A DNA stretch of 64,000 bases from Deltaproteobacteria bacterium (lineage in GTDB: Bacteria > Desulfobacterota > Dissulfuribacteria > Dissulfuribacterales > QOAL01), in the NCBI GenBank assembly GCA_026995935.1, contig JALWNK010000058.1:25122-89121 (forward strand), read 5' to 3'. The position numbers and the translations under genes were made by a program. Under the pieces are notes generated by a model. It saw only the letters and a program-made list of their open reading frames with translations. It was not told the DNA's origin and did not search any database. Below are positions 53,350-62,543 of the stretch, one piece after another (the first letter of the stretch is position 1; each line of letters opens with the position of its first letter).

Positions 53350-55359
53350 ATGGATTCACCCTTCAGGCTTCATACCAGATTCAGGCCCCAGGGAGATCAG
53401 CCCAAGGTAATAGAGCAGCTTTCAAAGGGGCTTAAAGAGGGGAAAAGGTTCCAGACCATCCTTGGAGTGACAGGCTCTGGAAAGACCTTTACCATGGCCA
53501 ACATCATTGCCCAGGTGGGAAGGCCCGCCTTGGTCATGGCCCCAAACAAGACCCTTGCTGCCCAGCTTTTTTCCGAGTTCAAGGCCTTTTTCCCTGAAAA
53601 TGCCGTTGAGTATTTCGTAAGCTACTACGACTACTACCAGCCAGAGGCCTACATCCCCGCCTCTGACACCTACATTGAAAAGGACTCCTCGATAAACGAC
53701 TTCATCGACAGGCTTCGCCATTCTGCCACCTATTCCCTTCTTACAAGAAAGGACGTGATAATAGTTGCAAGTGTCTCATGCATCTACGGCCTTGGCTCCC
53801 CAGAAGAGTACCAGGAGATGCACCTTTACCTTCGCCAGGGCATGGAAAAGTCCAGGGAGGAGATACTGGACCACCTGGTAACCATGCTCTATGAGCGAAA
53901 CGATATGGACTTTAAGCGGGGCACCTTCAGGGTTCGGGGAGACATAGTGGAGGTTTTTCCCTCCTACGAGGAAGAGGTCGGAGTGCGCATAGAGCTTTTT
54001 GGCGACGAGGTGGAGAGGCTGAGCCTCTTTGACCCCCTTACTGGAAAACGGAAAAAGACCATAAGCCACACGGTCATCTACCCTTCAAGCCACTACGTGA
54101 CATCCCTGGGAAGGCTGGAGCGGGCCATAAAGACCATTCGGGCAGAGCTCAGTGAAAGGCTTGCTTGGTTTGAGAAACAGGGAAAACTCCTAGAGGCCCA
54201 GCGGCTTGAGCAGAGAACAAGCCTTGATCTGGAGATGCTTGAGGAGCTTGGCTACTGCCACGGAATAGAAAATTACGCAAGACACCTTACGGGCAGGCCC
54301 CCGGGTGTACCTCCTCCAACCCTTCTCGACTACTTTCCAGACGACTTCATCACCTTTATTGATGAAAGCCACATAACCGTGCCACAGATAAGGGGAATGT
54401 ACGCAGGGGATCGTTCAAGAAAGGAGACACTGGTGGAATTTGGCTTTCGTCTGCCTTCTGCCCTTGACAATCGCCCCCTGAGGTTTGACGAGTTCCTCGA
54501 AAGCGTAGGTCAGGTGGTGTTTGTATCGGCAACGCCTGGGCCCTTTGAGCTTGAGCACTCGAAGGACAACGTTTTCGAGCAGATAATAAGGCCAACGGGC
54601 CTCATGGACCCCATGATGGAGGTGCGTCCTGCTGAAAACCAGGTGGATGATCTGCTTCACGAGATAAGAAAGGTGGTCAAAAGGGGGGAGCGCGTTCTTG
54701 TCACCACCCTGACAAAGAAGATGGCAGAGGATCTGACCGAGTATTACAGGGCCGCAGGGGTCAAGGTGGAGTATCTGCACTCTGACATAAAAACCGTTGA
54801 AAGGAGCCAGATAATCCAGGGGCTAAGGAGGGGAGACTTTGACGTACTTGTGGGCATAAACCTTCTTAGAGAGGGCCTTGACATGCCGGAGGTGTCTTTG
54901 GTGGCGGTTCTTGATGCAGACAAGGAGGGGTTTTTGCGTTCAGAGCGCTCACTCATTCAGACTGCAGGAAGGGCTGCAAGAAACGAAAACGGACTTGTAA
55001 TCCTGTATGCGGACAAGGTGACAGGCTCCATGAAAAGGGCAATCTCTGAAACCCTAAGAAGAAGAAAGCTCCAGGAAAAGTACAATCTTGAGCACAACAT
55101 CGTGCCAAGGGGGATATCAAAGGCCCTTGAGGATGCCCTTACATCCATCTACGAGGAAGACATGCGGGATGAGGCTGCTTGTGTCCTTGAGGAAAAGGGT
55201 TCCTATGGAGCAATGGGCAGAAAGGAGCTTGAAAAACGAATTAGCGAGCTTGAAAAGGAGATGTACGCCCTTGCTAAAAGGCTTAAGTTTGAAGAGGCTG
55301 CAAAGAGGCGGGATGAGATAAAGCTTCTTAAGGAAAGGCTTCTTGCTTCAGCAGAATAG
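53350..55359 (+). CDS. uvrB: Excinuclease ABC subunit UvrB
   Basis: The 669-residue helicase-like protein has the Walker [13 protein letters not shown], the beta-hairpin region [14 protein letters not shown] (strand-separating hairpin), the DEAD-type [15 protein letters not shown], and helicase motif VI ([10 protein letters not shown]). A C-terminal UVR domain (about 630-668, [21 protein letters not shown]) contacts UvrC. UvrB verifies damage handed over by UvrA. ATG at 53350 gives [18 protein letters not shown], the normal N-terminus; a TTG at 53338 is possible. The double UvrA gene is 22 kb away on the same strand. Confidence 0.96.
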   Translation: MDSPFRLHTRFRPQGDQPKVIEQLSKGLKEGKRFQTILGVTGSGKTFTMANIIAQVGRPALVMAPNKTLAAQLFSEFKAFFPENAVEYFVSYYDYYQPEAYIPASDTYIEKDSSINDFIDRLRHSATYSLLTRKDVIIVASVSCIYGLGSPEEYQEMHLYLRQGMEKSREEILDHLVTMLYERNDMDFKRGTFRVRGDIVEVFPSYEEEVGVRIELFGDEVERLSLFDPLTGKRKKTISHTVIYPSSHYVTSLGRLERAIKTIRAELSERLAWFEKQGKLLEAQRLEQRTSLDLEMLEELGYCHGIENYARHLTGRPPGVPPPTLLDYFPDDFITFIDESHITVPQIRGMYAGDRSRKETLVEFGFRLPSALDNRPLRFDEFLESVGQVVFVSATPGPFELEHSKDNVFEQIIRPTGLMDPMMEVRPAENQVDDLLHEIRKVVKRGERVLVTTLTKKMAEDLTEYYRAAGVKVEYLHSDIKTVERSQIIQGLRRGDFDVLVGINLLREGLDMPEVSLVAVLDADKEGFLRSERSLIQTAGRAARNENGLVILYADKVTGSMKRAISETLRRRKLQEKYNLEHNIVPRGISKALEDALTSIYEEDMRDEAACVLEEKGSYGAMGRKELEKRISELEKEMYALAKRLKFEEAAKRRDEIKLLKERLLASAE

Positions 55360-55398
55360 ATTTTTTGGCTAATTCCTCTTGCTGCAAATGGACCCTTT

Positions 55399-57201
55399 TT
55401 AAGCTTCGTTTTCTTCAAGTACGCATGCCAAAAAGGCACAGTTTCCAAGGGGGTTTCTGGAGGCCTCAAAAAGCCCCTGTCTTTTTGTGACATCAAGGAG
55501 CAACCTTGCATTTTCATCATCCCAGAAGGGGGAAAGGGTCTTAAGTGCCCTAAAAAGAACCGATATGGGGGAGGGAAGGGCGCCATCTGGAGGGGCCGTA
55601 ACCCTTAAGGGAAGGTCCTTTGCAGAGATGGGCGCATAAAGAAGCATGTTTAGGGACTCATCAAGAAATCTTTGGCGGATTTCTTTGACAAGGTTCCTAC
55701 ATGCATAAAGCACGTCATCGTTTTTGCCTTCCTCATATATCTTTGATGCGCCAAAAAGAAGGCATGCGTAATCTTCAAGGCATGCCCTGTACTTGGCCTC
55801 TGAGTCAATAAGACGCCTAAAAAGGCCCTCTTTCAAAAAAAGCCTTTTAAGGATAAGATCGAGGCACTTTTCTCCCGTTTCAAGAAGGGAGTTTTCGTTA
55901 CAAACCCTAGAAAGCTCAACCAGGGCCCCTATCATAAGCCCATTCCAGGCAGTTATTATCTTTTCATCCCTTGCCGGCTTTGTCCGTCTCCTTCTTGATG
56001 AAAAAAGTTTTCCAAGGGCTTTCTGGATAAACTCTTCAAGTTCTGAAAGACTCTTTCCCGTCTCCTTGGAAAGGCTTTCCAGATCCTTTCTTAGGGCAAT
56101 GACGTTTTTCCCGTTTTCAAAGTTTCCTTCTTCTTCTTCCACAAGAAAGAGCCTTTTAAAGAGTTCAAAATCATAATTCCCAAGAACCGTCTCAAGTTCC
56201 TTGGCGCTCCATACATAGTATTCCCCCTCCCTGCCTTCAGAATCCGCATCAAGGGCAGAGTAGAATCCCTTTTCCCTGGACATGAGCTCATCCATGCAGA
56301 AGCGGGCTGTTTCCCTTGCCGTTTCCAGAAAAAGCCTGTTTCCAGAAAGTTCATGGGCCTTTAGATAGGTGTGGATCAAATGGGCCTGGTCGTAGAGCAT
56401 CTTTTCAAAGTGGGGAACTAGCCACCTTTCATCCACGCTGTATCTGTGAAAGCCTCCCCCGACGTGATCCCATATTCCCCCAAGTCTCATCTTTTCAAGG
56501 GTGAAACAGGCCATGTCCAGGGCATCCATGTTTTTCTGCCTTTCGTAAAGGCCAAGAAGGAGGTTCAAAAAGCCTGTGGTGGGAAATTTCGGCGCGTTTC
56601 CAAAGCCCCCATGCTCATGGTCAAAGGCAAGCTTTAGGTGCTCAAATACGGATACGGCAAGCCCTTTTGCTCCTGGGCCACCTGCTTGAGAGATGGGCTT
56701 AAGCTGCGACTCCATTTCCCTTAAAATGGCATCTGCTGCATCAAGAAGCCTTTTTCTTCCCGTTTTCCAAAGGCGCGAAATCTCCTCAAGGACGGCAATA
56801 AAGGCGGGCGTGTTTCCATAGGTCCTTTTGGGAAAGTAGGTGCCTGCAAAAAAAGGCCTTCCATCAGGGGTCATGAAAACGGAAAGGGGCCAGCCCCCAG
56901 AACCTGTAAGTTTGTGGCACACATCCATGTAGAAGTGGTCCACGTCTGGCTGCTCCTCCCTGTCCACCTTTATGGATACGAAGTTCTGGTTCAGAAAGTC
57001 CGCAGTTTCCTTATCTTCAAAGGATTCCCTTGCCATAACATGGCACCAGTGGCAGGCAGAGTAGCCAATGGAAAGGAATATGGGCCTGTCTTCCCTTTTG
57101 GCCTTTAAAAAGGCCTCCTGGCACCAGGGGTACCAGTCCACTGGATTATTGGCGTGCTGGTAAAGATAGGGGCTTTTTTCCAATTTTAGTTTGTTTGTCA
57201 A
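55399..57201 (-). CDS. YyaL-type thioredoxin-domain protein (DUF255, SSP411 family)
   Basis: The 600-residue protein starts with the DUF255 thioredoxin-like domain: [41 protein letters not shown] (C-x2-C) and [14 protein letters not shown]. An (alpha/alpha)-barrel glycosidase-like region follows (about 170-590; [40 protein letters not shown]). The family is widespread from bacteria to mammals (SPATA20), with no settled activity. The ATG at 57201 lies nine bases after the integrase stop on the same strand, so intI transcription would run into it. Its presence as first chromosomal neighbour marks the left border of the integron. Confidence 0.92.
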   Translation of the reverse strand: MTNKLKLEKSPYLYQHANNPVDWYPWCQEAFLKAKREDRPIFLSIGYSACHWCHVMARESFEDKETADFLNQNFVSIKVDREEQPDVDHFYMDVCHKLTGSGGWPLSVFMTPDGRPFFAGTYFPKRTYGNTPAFIAVLEEISRLWKTGRKRLLDAADAILREMESQLKPISQAGGPGAKGLAVSVFEHLKLAFDHEHGGFGNAPKFPTTGFLNLLLGLYERQKNMDALDMACFTLEKMRLGGIWDHVGGGFHRYSVDERWLVPHFEKMLYDQAHLIHTYLKAHELSGNRLFLETARETARFCMDELMSREKGFYSALDADSEGREGEYYVWSAKELETVLGNYDFELFKRLFLVEEEEGNFENGKNVIALRKDLESLSKETGKSLSELEEFIQKALGKLFSSRRRRTKPARDEKIITAWNGLMIGALVELSRVCNENSLLETGEKCLDLILKRLFLKEGLFRRLIDSEAKYRACLEDYACLLFGASKIYEEGKNDDVLYACRNLVKEIRQRFLDESLNMLLYAPISAKDLPLRVTAPPDGALPSPISVLFRALKTLSPFWDDENARLLLDVTKRQGLFEASRNPLGNCAFLACVLEENEA

Positions 57202-57210
57202 AGTGTTCTC

Positions 57211-58212
57211 CTAGGAGTCAAGGGGGCTAGAGAGGTGGGAGACGTCCCGGTCCATTACGTGGGTGTAGATTTCTGTGGTCTTAAGGTCACTGTGGCCAAG
57301 AAGCTCTTGCAAGACGCGTATGTTTACGCCCTGCTCCAGCATGTGCGTTGCAAAGCTGTGGCGAAGGGTGTGGCACGTTGCCCTCTTTTCAATTCCTGCA
57401 CGTTTTGCAGCCCGTTTAACCGCCTTTTGTATGCCAGATTCCAGCACATGAAAACGCACGACCTTTCCGCTTCTTGGGTCCTTTGAGAGCTTTTTGGACG
57501 GAAACACGAACTGCCACTTTGTTTCCCTGGACGCATTTGGATACTTTCTGGAAAGGGCTTCGGGGATGTATGTGTGGCCATATCCCTGCTCAAGATCCTT
57601 GTGGTGAAGCTCCTTCACCCTTTCAATGTGACTTTTAAGGTCGTCCTCAATGCTCCTAGGAAGCACTGTGCAGCGGTCCTTTGCGCCCTTTCCCATTACC
57701 ACGTGAATGCGTTTTCTTCCAAAGTCTATGTCCTTTATCCTCAGCCTTACGCACTCAATGAGCCTGAGGCCTGCTCCGTACATGAGCTTTGCCATGAGCT
57801 CGTGAGTGCCTGAAAGGTGTGAAAGAAGCGCCCTTACCTCTTCCTTGGTGAGCACCGTGGGAAGCCTTCGATGCCTCTTCGATCTTATTGGCGCAATCTG
57901 AGGCTCAAGAGACTTGAAAAGGACCTTGTGATACAAAAAGGCTAGGGCGTTCAGAGCCTGTCTCTGGGTGGAGGCTGAAACATTCCCGTTTACTGCAAGG
58001 TGCGAAAGAAACCTCTCCACATGGCGGCCATCCATGTCCTTGGGATGGGTCTTTCCACCCCAATACTTGATGTAGCGTACAATCCACTTGCAGTAGGTCT
58101 TCTCGGTCCTGTACGAGTAATGGTGATAGCGCAGGACCTCCCGAACCTGATCCATAAGCCTTAATTTGGGATTTGGACGAAATTTTACTTGATTATCCAT
58201 AGCTCTTCTCAT
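57211..58212 (-). CDS. intI: Integron integrase IntI (tyrosine recombinase)
   Basis: The 333-residue protein has the tyrosine recombinase catalytic set: R150 ([12 protein letters not shown]), H281-x-x-R284 ([16 protein letters not shown]), H307 ([10 protein letters not shown]) and Y316 (EIYTHV). Between the first Arg and the His it carries the IntI-specific insertion [16 protein letters not shown], then [15 protein letters not shown], which separates integron integrases from XerC/D. IntI recombines folded single-stranded attC hairpins with attI or attC. All residues appear intact. ATG at 58212 or 58200 may serve as start. It is transcribed away from the cassettes, the usual orientation, and is followed nine bases later by the YyaL-type gene. 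Confidence 0.96.
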   Translation of the reverse strand: MRRAMDNQVKFRPNPKLRLMDQVREVLRYHHYSYRTEKTYCKWIVRYIKYWGGKTHPKDMDGRHVERFLSHLAVNGNVSASTQRQALNALAFLYHKVLFKSLEPQIAPIRSKRHRRLPTVLTKEEVRALLSHLSGTHELMAKLMYGAGLRLIECVRLRIKDIDFGRKRIHVVMGKGAKDRCTVLPRSIEDDLKSHIERVKELHHKDLEQGYGHTYIPEALSRKYPNASRETKWQFVFPSKKLSKDPRSGKVVRFHVLESGIQKAVKRAAKRAGIEKRATCHTLRHSFATHMLEQGVNIRVLQELLGHSDLKTTEIYTHVMDRDVSHLSSPLDS

Positions 58213-58364
58213 ACTATTCCAATATATGGATTTTCCAAGGTAAAAATGGCATATATGCCTCGTTTTTCTATTTGGGGTGGGTTGATATCAGAATATGTGG
58301 AAATTTTGGACACCTATAAGGGAAAAATATCCAGAAACCGATACAGATATTAAGAATGTTAGCC
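58213..58364. promoter_or_regulatory. attI region and intI promoter area, with a 12-bp palindrome
   Basis: The recombination point is GTTAGCC at 58358-58364, the junction of attI and cassette 1. The rest of the region contains the intI promoter and presumably the integrase-binding sites, which vary too much to define by eye. GGCATATATGCC (58248-58259) is a perfect palindrome 36-48 bases upstream of the intI start and could bind a repressor; CCAATATATGG at 58219-58229 is a related imperfect one. No LexA box that I recognise is present. Confidence 0.65.
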
Positions 58365-58376
58365 CTGGTAAAATAA

Positions 58377-59387
58377 ATGCCTCGATCAAAAAGAATTCTT
58401 AAAACGTTTACTAGAAGATTGCTTGATCTTGACGAACATCTTTTTTTATTACAACAAGCCATAAAGAGTTTAAATAAGGGCGAATCTGCATATTTAAAAT
58501 CGCTATCAGCTGAATTGAGAGTATTGATTTGTTTTTCTAGCGGTACTGAAGGGTTGTTATGGCGATTGGCAGAAGAGTTGAAAGTTAAAGATTATGTGTA
58601 TATTCATTTACCTCCAGCAGGAATTAAAAAAGAACACCCTCTTGCTAGAGGATTACAACTGGCATTCATTCCAATAGCTCGGGCAGGGATGGGCGATCCT
58701 AGGCTACCGCAAGTGCATATCTCTTTAAAGACTGTAATTAAAGAATGTATGGCCGTTTACGTTTCCGGAAGATGTATAACTCATGAGCAACTTATCAAAG
58801 CAGTAGCCCAACAGATGGGGTCTGCCCATGAAGACCAGGGAGTCGAACCGTACTTGGTAGAACTGTGTGACATAATCCTATCTAATACTCAACCAATTAC
58901 AACCATATTAATTGCTGATGCATTACTTGTATTAGAAGTGGGAAGCAGAGTTCTTGAACAAGCTGAAAACGTAAATGGTTTCACAAGAAAACATAAAATT
59001 AATATTAATCTCAATAGGTTGCAAAATACATCTATACATAAGCACCTAAATCAGAATATAGGTGATTTCGAGAACAATTCTATTTGTAAACTTCCAGATG
59101 AAGGTACATTGTCTTTTTGTCTCGATCATCCTCATGATGATTGGATGAAAGATCAAAATAGTTATTCATTCGGCCGATTTAAAAAAGGACCTTTATGTGT
59201 GGTTCCAACAAAATATCCAGATGGCACTTTAGAAATTATTATTGACGGATTACTTGATGAACCCATTGTGGCTAGGCATCTCATACCAGAATCGAAATAC
59301 CCAGGTGTCTCGGTAGCTGTAACATGGGAAAAGAGAGGAGTTACAATATACATCAACGGTAAGCTAATAAAAAAGATAACAATATGA
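58377..59387 (+). CDS. Cassette 1: unknown protein with LamG-like C-terminal part
   Basis: I do not recognise this 336-residue protein. The N-terminal 190 residues are helical (RLLDLDEHLFLLQQAIKSLNKGES; LSAELRVLICFSSGTEGLLWRLAEEL). The last 90 residues look like a concanavalin/LamG-type beta-sandwich strand set (VSVAVTWEKRGVTIYINGKLIKK, where W-x(n)-I-Y-I-N-G-K is the usual probe-like strand). No signal peptide is present, so a cytoplasmic role is likely. The ATG is 19 bases into the cassette with no clear Shine-Dalgarno, so expression may depend on an upstream integron promoter. AT-rich codon use differs from the housekeeping neighbours. Confidence 0.7.
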   Translation: MPRSKRILKTFTRRLLDLDEHLFLLQQAIKSLNKGESAYLKSLSAELRVLICFSSGTEGLLWRLAEELKVKDYVYIHLPPAGIKKEHPLARGLQLAFIPIARAGMGDPRLPQVHISLKTVIKECMAVYVSGRCITHEQLIKAVAQQMGSAHEDQGVEPYLVELCDIILSNTQPITTILIADALLVLEVGSRVLEQAENVNGFTRKHKININLNRLQNTSIHKHLNQNIGDFENNSICKLPDEGTLSFCLDHPHDDWMKDQNSYSFGRFKKGPLCVVPTKYPDGTLEIIIDGLLDEPIVARHLIPESKYPGVSVAVTWEKRGVTIYINGKLIKKITI

Positions 59388-59391
59388 TACT

Positions 59392-59464
59392 GGGCTAACA
59401 AGTCGCTCCAGCTGACCGCCAATCCGCTGCGCTCCTTGGCGGCAGCTGAGCTTTGTCGTTGGGC
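59392..59464 (+). repeat. attC site 1 (end of cassette 1), divergent from the others
   Basis: It opens with GGGCTAAC and closes with GTTGGGC, the start of cassette 2. The arms CAGCTGACCGCCAA and TTGGCGGCAGCTG pair with one unpaired A, the extrahelical base that IntI recognises. The arms differ from those of the later sites, which use GCACTTGACCGC, so this cassette was probably acquired from another integron lineage. Confidence 0.9.
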
Positions 59465-59468
59465 GGAT

Positions 59469-60209
59469 ATGGGTGGAAAAATGATGTTTAGATTTAGAAA
59501 ATTTGATATCATGAGTAGACGTCCAATAATCAAATTACCAAAAAAAATTACAGTAGAACTCGATAATGATATCAGTGATCAACAATTACAACAGGAGTTT
59601 GAATTTGAATTACTAAAAAATTTTCACGAGCAATTTGCAATTAATCAAAATCATCATCATTCTTTAGTTATAAAATTTTTGGCTGGAATAATTGCGTTAT
59701 TAGTAACTTTTGTATATGCAACATTATACCAAAAAGATTATCTATTGAAAATTAGCCAGTCTAATTTGAAGGTTGATGAACTTATTCAAAAAGGCAAATT
59801 TATTATAGATGCAAGTTCATATTTTTATTTTTCTTTATTTATATGTCTTATACTTTCATTTTCTTTTATATATATAATTCAAACAGCATATATATTTAGG
59901 CGTGATCAGAAGATAGTAGCTAAAATAAGAGAACAATCTGGTGAATTGTGTTTAAATGTTTTTGGCCATTATGGTCAATTAAAGAATACAATTTGGTGGC
60001 CTCCAGATATATTTATGATGCTAATGGCATTAATTAGTATTTTTATTTTATGTATATCAATATATGTTTTATGTCTTTCAGTGATAGCGAACAATTTAGG
60101 ATGCATGAATAAATTTTTATATTTTATTCCTTTTGTAATAATGATTGGTTCTTACTGCTATTATACAATAAAATATAAAAAATTGTGCCCAACAAAAGGG
60201 TGCACTTGA
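59469..60209 (+). CDS. Cassette 2: four-helix membrane protein of unknown function
   Basis: The 246-residue protein has four hydrophobic segments: about 78-97 (FLAGIIALLVTFVYATLY), 122-148 (YFYFSLFICLILSFSFIYII), 180-208 and 222-240. The first 70 residues are soluble and rich in Gln and Glu (DQQLQQEFEFELLKNFHEQF). Two paired helices on each side of a cytoplasmic loop resemble small membrane effectors of bacterial defence or toxin systems, but no family is recognised. ATG at 59469 is 11 bases inside the cassette; 59481 and 59484 are alternatives. The stop codon is inside attC2, as often happens in cassettes. Composition is very AT-rich. Confidence 0.72.
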   Translation: MGGKMMFRFRKFDIMSRRPIIKLPKKITVELDNDISDQQLQQEFEFELLKNFHEQFAINQNHHHSLVIKFLAGIIALLVTFVYATLYQKDYLLKISQSNLKVDELIQKGKFIIDASSYFYFSLFICLILSFSFIYIIQTAYIFRRDQKIVAKIREQSGELCLNVFGHYGQLKNTIWWPPDIFMMLMALISIFILCISIYVLCLSVIANNLGCMNKFLYFIPFVIMIGSYCYYTIKYKKLCPTKGCT

Positions 60210-60258
60210 CCGCTATTCCGCTGCGCTCCATAGCGGCAAGTGACCCTTGGCGTTAGCC
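60187..60258 (+). repeat. attC site 2
   Basis: GCCCAAC (60187) pairs with the first bases GTTGGGC of cassette 2, and the site closes with GTTAGCC, the start of cassette 3. Arms GGGTGCACTTGACCGC and GCGGCAAGTGACCC pair with an unpaired base, as typical of attC. The arms are shared with attC3, 4 and 5. Confidence 0.93.
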
Positions 60259-60316
60259 GTATTATAAATATATTAAATAAACTCATATAAATATATCCTA
60301 TAATATGTAATCGAGT

Positions 60317-60344
60317 TTGATAAAATTATGGTTTTAAATATAAA
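60317..60344 (+). promoter_or_regulatory. Cassette-borne promoter for the toxin-antitoxin pair
   Basis: TTGATA (60317-60322) and TATAAA (60339-60344) are separated by 16 bases, about 75 bases before the MntA-like start and within the 165-base leader of cassette 3. Toxin-antitoxin cassettes commonly bring their own promoters. Several AT-rich alternatives exist, so the exact boxes are uncertain. Confidence 0.5.
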
Positions 60345-60416
60345 AGTAACAATATATGAATGCAATTGACCGGTGTTCTACTGATACTGCATAATGGAAT
60401 TTATCACTAGTATATC

Positions 60417-60737
60417 ATGGATATGGTGTTTGGAATGAGTTATCTAGATGAAGTAATTAAGAAACTAAAAGTACAATATCCGTATTTATCATCTGAGTTT
60501 GGTGTTAAAAGAATAGGCGTGTTTGGTTCGATCGCAAAGCAAGAAGAAAGGAAAGAAAGTGATATTGATATGGTTATTGAATTCGATCGGCCAATTGGTT
60601 TAAAATTTATAGCTTTAGCGGAAAATATGGAAAATCTATTTGGTAGAAAAGTTGATATCTTAACTAAAGATGGTATTCGGAATATTAGGGTTAAGAGCGT
60701 ATCGACTGATATTGAAAAGGATATAATTTATGTCTAA
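60417..60737 (+). CDS. mntA: Cassette 3: MNT-domain nucleotidyltransferase antitoxin (MntA-like)
   Basis: The 106-residue protein has the minimal nucleotidyltransferase signature G-S-x10-D-x-D: GSIA at 37-40 and DID at 49-51 (GVFGSIAKQEERKESDIDMV). It is paired with a HEPN toxin. In characterised MntA-HepT systems the antitoxin AMPylates a tyrosine near the HEPN active site and so blocks its RNase activity. Catalytic Asp residues are intact here. Starts at 60417 or 60435 are both possible, with weak ribosome-binding sites. The stop overlaps the HepT start by eight bases. Confidence 0.9.
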   Translation: MDMVFGMSYLDEVIKKLKVQYPYLSSEFGVKRIGVFGSIAKQEERKESDIDMVIEFDRPIGLKFIALAENMENLFGRKVDILTKDGIRNIRVKSVSTDIEKDIIYV

Positions 60738-61077
60738 GCGTTCAGATCTGGATTTATTGGAGGATATCTTGATATGTATGGATAAAATCCATAAATATAT
60801 TGATGGGATAACATATGATGGGTTTGAAAATGATTCGAAGACGCAAGATGCAATTATTAGAAATATTGAAGTCATTGGTGAGGCTGCCAAGCAGTTATCT
60901 GATGATATCCGGCAGAAATATCATAATGTTCCATGGAAAGAAATAGCCGGTACAAGAGATCGTCTGATTCATGGCTATTTTGGCGTAAATATAGATATAA
61001 TATGGGAAATTGTAACAATAGATATTCCTAAATTAAAGCCAGAAATTGAAAAAATTAAAAATGAACTTAACGGCTAA
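60730..61077 (+). CDS. hepT: Cassette 3: HEPN-domain toxin (HepT-like, DUF86)
   Basis: The 115-residue helical protein carries the HEPN ribonuclease motif R-x4-H-x-Y: R76, H81, Y83 in GTRDRLIHGYFGV, with IEVIGEAAKQLSDDIRQKY upstream as in DUF86/HepT. Y83 corresponds to the tyrosine modified by the MNT partner in characterised systems. Its start overlaps the antitoxin end, and its stop TAA falls inside attC3. The pair is likely to stabilise the array or defend against phage; both are known roles for this family. Confidence 0.92.
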   Translation: MSKRSDLDLLEDILICMDKIHKYIDGITYDGFENDSKTQDAIIRNIEVIGEAAKQLSDDIRQKYHNVPWKEIAGTRDRLIHGYFGVNIDIIWEIVTIDIPKLKPEIEKIKNELNG

Positions 61078-61144
61078 CAAGCGGGTGCACTTGACCGCTG
61101 TTCCGCTGGCGCTTCACAGCGGCAAGTGACCCTGGACGTTATGT
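61071..61144 (+). repeat. attC site 3
   Basis: CGGCTAAC is the reverse complement of the start of cassette 3 (GTTAGCCG); the site ends GTTATGT, the start of cassette 4. Arms GGTGCACTTGACCGC and GCGGCAAGTGACC match attC2. The HepT stop codon TAA (61075-61077) lies in the left end. Confidence 0.93.
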
Positions 61145-61158
61145 ACCTGGAGAAAAGA

Positions 61159-62229
61159 ATGGCCAAGAGAAAAAAACGTTCAAAGAAAAATAAAAAACAA
61201 ACTTCCAATGCATTACCACCCGACCAAGTAGCAAACTCTTTGCTTGACAAAATGATTGAGGGTAGGGAGTTTGAGAGTATCTTAAAATACAAAGCTATCC
61301 AAATGGATTTGAGAGATGAAATTGGGAAGGCAATTAAACATATTCAAACTATACGGAGTAGACCTATAATATGTTATCTAGCAAATGTTGTCAATTCAAG
61401 AATTAATGCCCCAATTTCGATAGATAAAAGTGACGACTTACCTTTTGCGGAAATGGTGGAATCTATTCCCGCTGATGTAAAGGCAATTGATATTATACTT
61501 GTCACACCAGGAGGATCTGCTCAACAGGTAGCGAAATTTGTTGATAAACTCAGACCAAGATTTGATCATATTTCTTTTATCCTGCCTGATATTGCTATGA
61601 GTGCAGGAACTATATTTGTAATGTCTGGCGATGATATTATAATGGATTCTAGAGCATATATTGGACCGGTCGATCCTCAGATTCCCGATAAAAACGGGAT
61701 GTATGTACCTGCTCAGGCAATCTTAACCTTAATCCGTGAGATACAAGAGCGAGGAGAAGAGTTTATAAAAAAGGGACAAAATCCCCCGTGGACAGATCTA
61801 CAAATATTACGACAAATCGATGGAAAAGAAATCGGAAATGCCATTAGCGCAAGCGAATATTCAATTGAATTAGTTGAAACGTATCTCTATAAATACAAAT
61901 TTAGGCATTGGACCCAACATTCTAATGGTACTCAAGTAACAGACGAAGAAAAGCAGAAAAGGGCACGGGAAATAGCTGAACTATTATGTGATCATTCTGA
62001 ATGGAAGACGCATAGTCGAGGTATTAACAGAGAAATTGCATGGGAAGTTTGTAAGTTAAAAATAACGCATCCAGAGGATATAGAAGGGTTACAGTCAGCT
62101 ATTAGAAAATTTTGGGCTTTGATTTATTGGGTTTTTGAAAATACCCCCATTTTTAAAATTTTTATGTCAGAGAATTATTCTATCTTTAGAAGTGATATAT
62201 CATTAATAGGTAAGGGAGATAGACGATGA
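61159..62229 (+). CDS. Cassette 4: serine protease of the ClpP/SppA fold (SDH-protease-like)
   Basis: The 356-residue protein has a basic leader (MAKRKKRSKKNKKQ), then a crotonase/ClpP-like core: IDIILVTPGGSAQQVAKFV (the oxyanion-type GGS loop) and FILPDIAMSAGTIFVMSGDDIIMDSRAYIGPVDPQI, where the Ser in MSAGT is the probable nucleophile. This resembles the SDH_protease family (PF01972), related to SppA and ClpP. Helices follow in the C-terminal third. No transmembrane segment is seen, unlike most SppA proteins. ATG 61159 follows GGAGAAAAGA well; 61141 is an alternative that uses the cassette's first bases. A 71-residue gene overlaps its stop. Confidence 0.82.
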   Translation: MAKRKKRSKKNKKQTSNALPPDQVANSLLDKMIEGREFESILKYKAIQMDLRDEIGKAIKHIQTIRSRPIICYLANVVNSRINAPISIDKSDDLPFAEMVESIPADVKAIDIILVTPGGSAQQVAKFVDKLRPRFDHISFILPDIAMSAGTIFVMSGDDIIMDSRAYIGPVDPQIPDKNGMYVPAQAILTLIREIQERGEEFIKKGQNPPWTDLQILRQIDGKEIGNAISASEYSIELVETYLYKYKFRHWTQHSNGTQVTDEEKQKRAREIAELLCDHSEWKTHSRGINREIAWEVCKLKITHPEDIEGLQSAIRKFWALIYWVFENTPIFKIFMSENYSIFRSDISLIGKGDRR

Positions 62230-62441
62230 GTAAAAAAGATTTATTGAAAAAGCTTGGATTTTCTAAAACATATATTGATTTTTTGGAAAATTATGAACGG
62301 GGCCTCATTCATCCAATACAAGACATTGATATTGATGACCGAACAATTGATAATTTTATTATTCATGATTCACATGATTATGAAATAAATGTGTTTCAAT
62401 GTCACAGCACTACAACAGCAAAAACAAATAGAAATACATAA
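62226..62441 (+). CDS. Cassette 4: small protein coupled to the SDH-protease-like gene
   Basis: The 71-residue protein overlaps the preceding stop as ATGA and therefore shares its ribosomes. It is acidic, with no signal peptide. MSKKDLLKKLGFSKTYIDFLENYERG looks like a helix-turn-helix or degron-like N-terminus, followed by a flexible part. Because the partner is a protease, this could be an adaptor, inhibitor or substrate, but there is no direct evidence. The stop codon lies in attC4. Confidence 0.55.
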   Translation: MSKKDLLKKLGFSKTYIDFLENYERGLIHPIQDIDIDDRTIDNFIIHDSHDYEINVFQCHSTTTAKTNRNT

Positions 62442-62521
62442 CAAACGGGTGCACTTGACCGCTATTCCGCTGCGGCCTTCGGCCTTGCTCCATAGCGGCA
62501 AGTGACCCTTGGACGTTAGGG
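62435..62521 (+). repeat. attC site 4
   Basis: TACATAAC is the reverse complement of the cassette 4 start (GTTATGTA); the site ends GTTAGGG, the start of cassette 5. Arms are the same as attC2, with a longer central loop (CGGCCTTCGGCC, itself a small hairpin). Confidence 0.93.
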
Positions 62522-62543
62522 TATGTAATCTATAAAGTTGGAG

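Noticed and set aside
57211..58212. Integrase as XerC/XerD or phage integrase
   Set aside because: The IntI-specific insertion (ALSRKYPNA to DPRSG) and adjacent attC cassettes identify an integron integrase.
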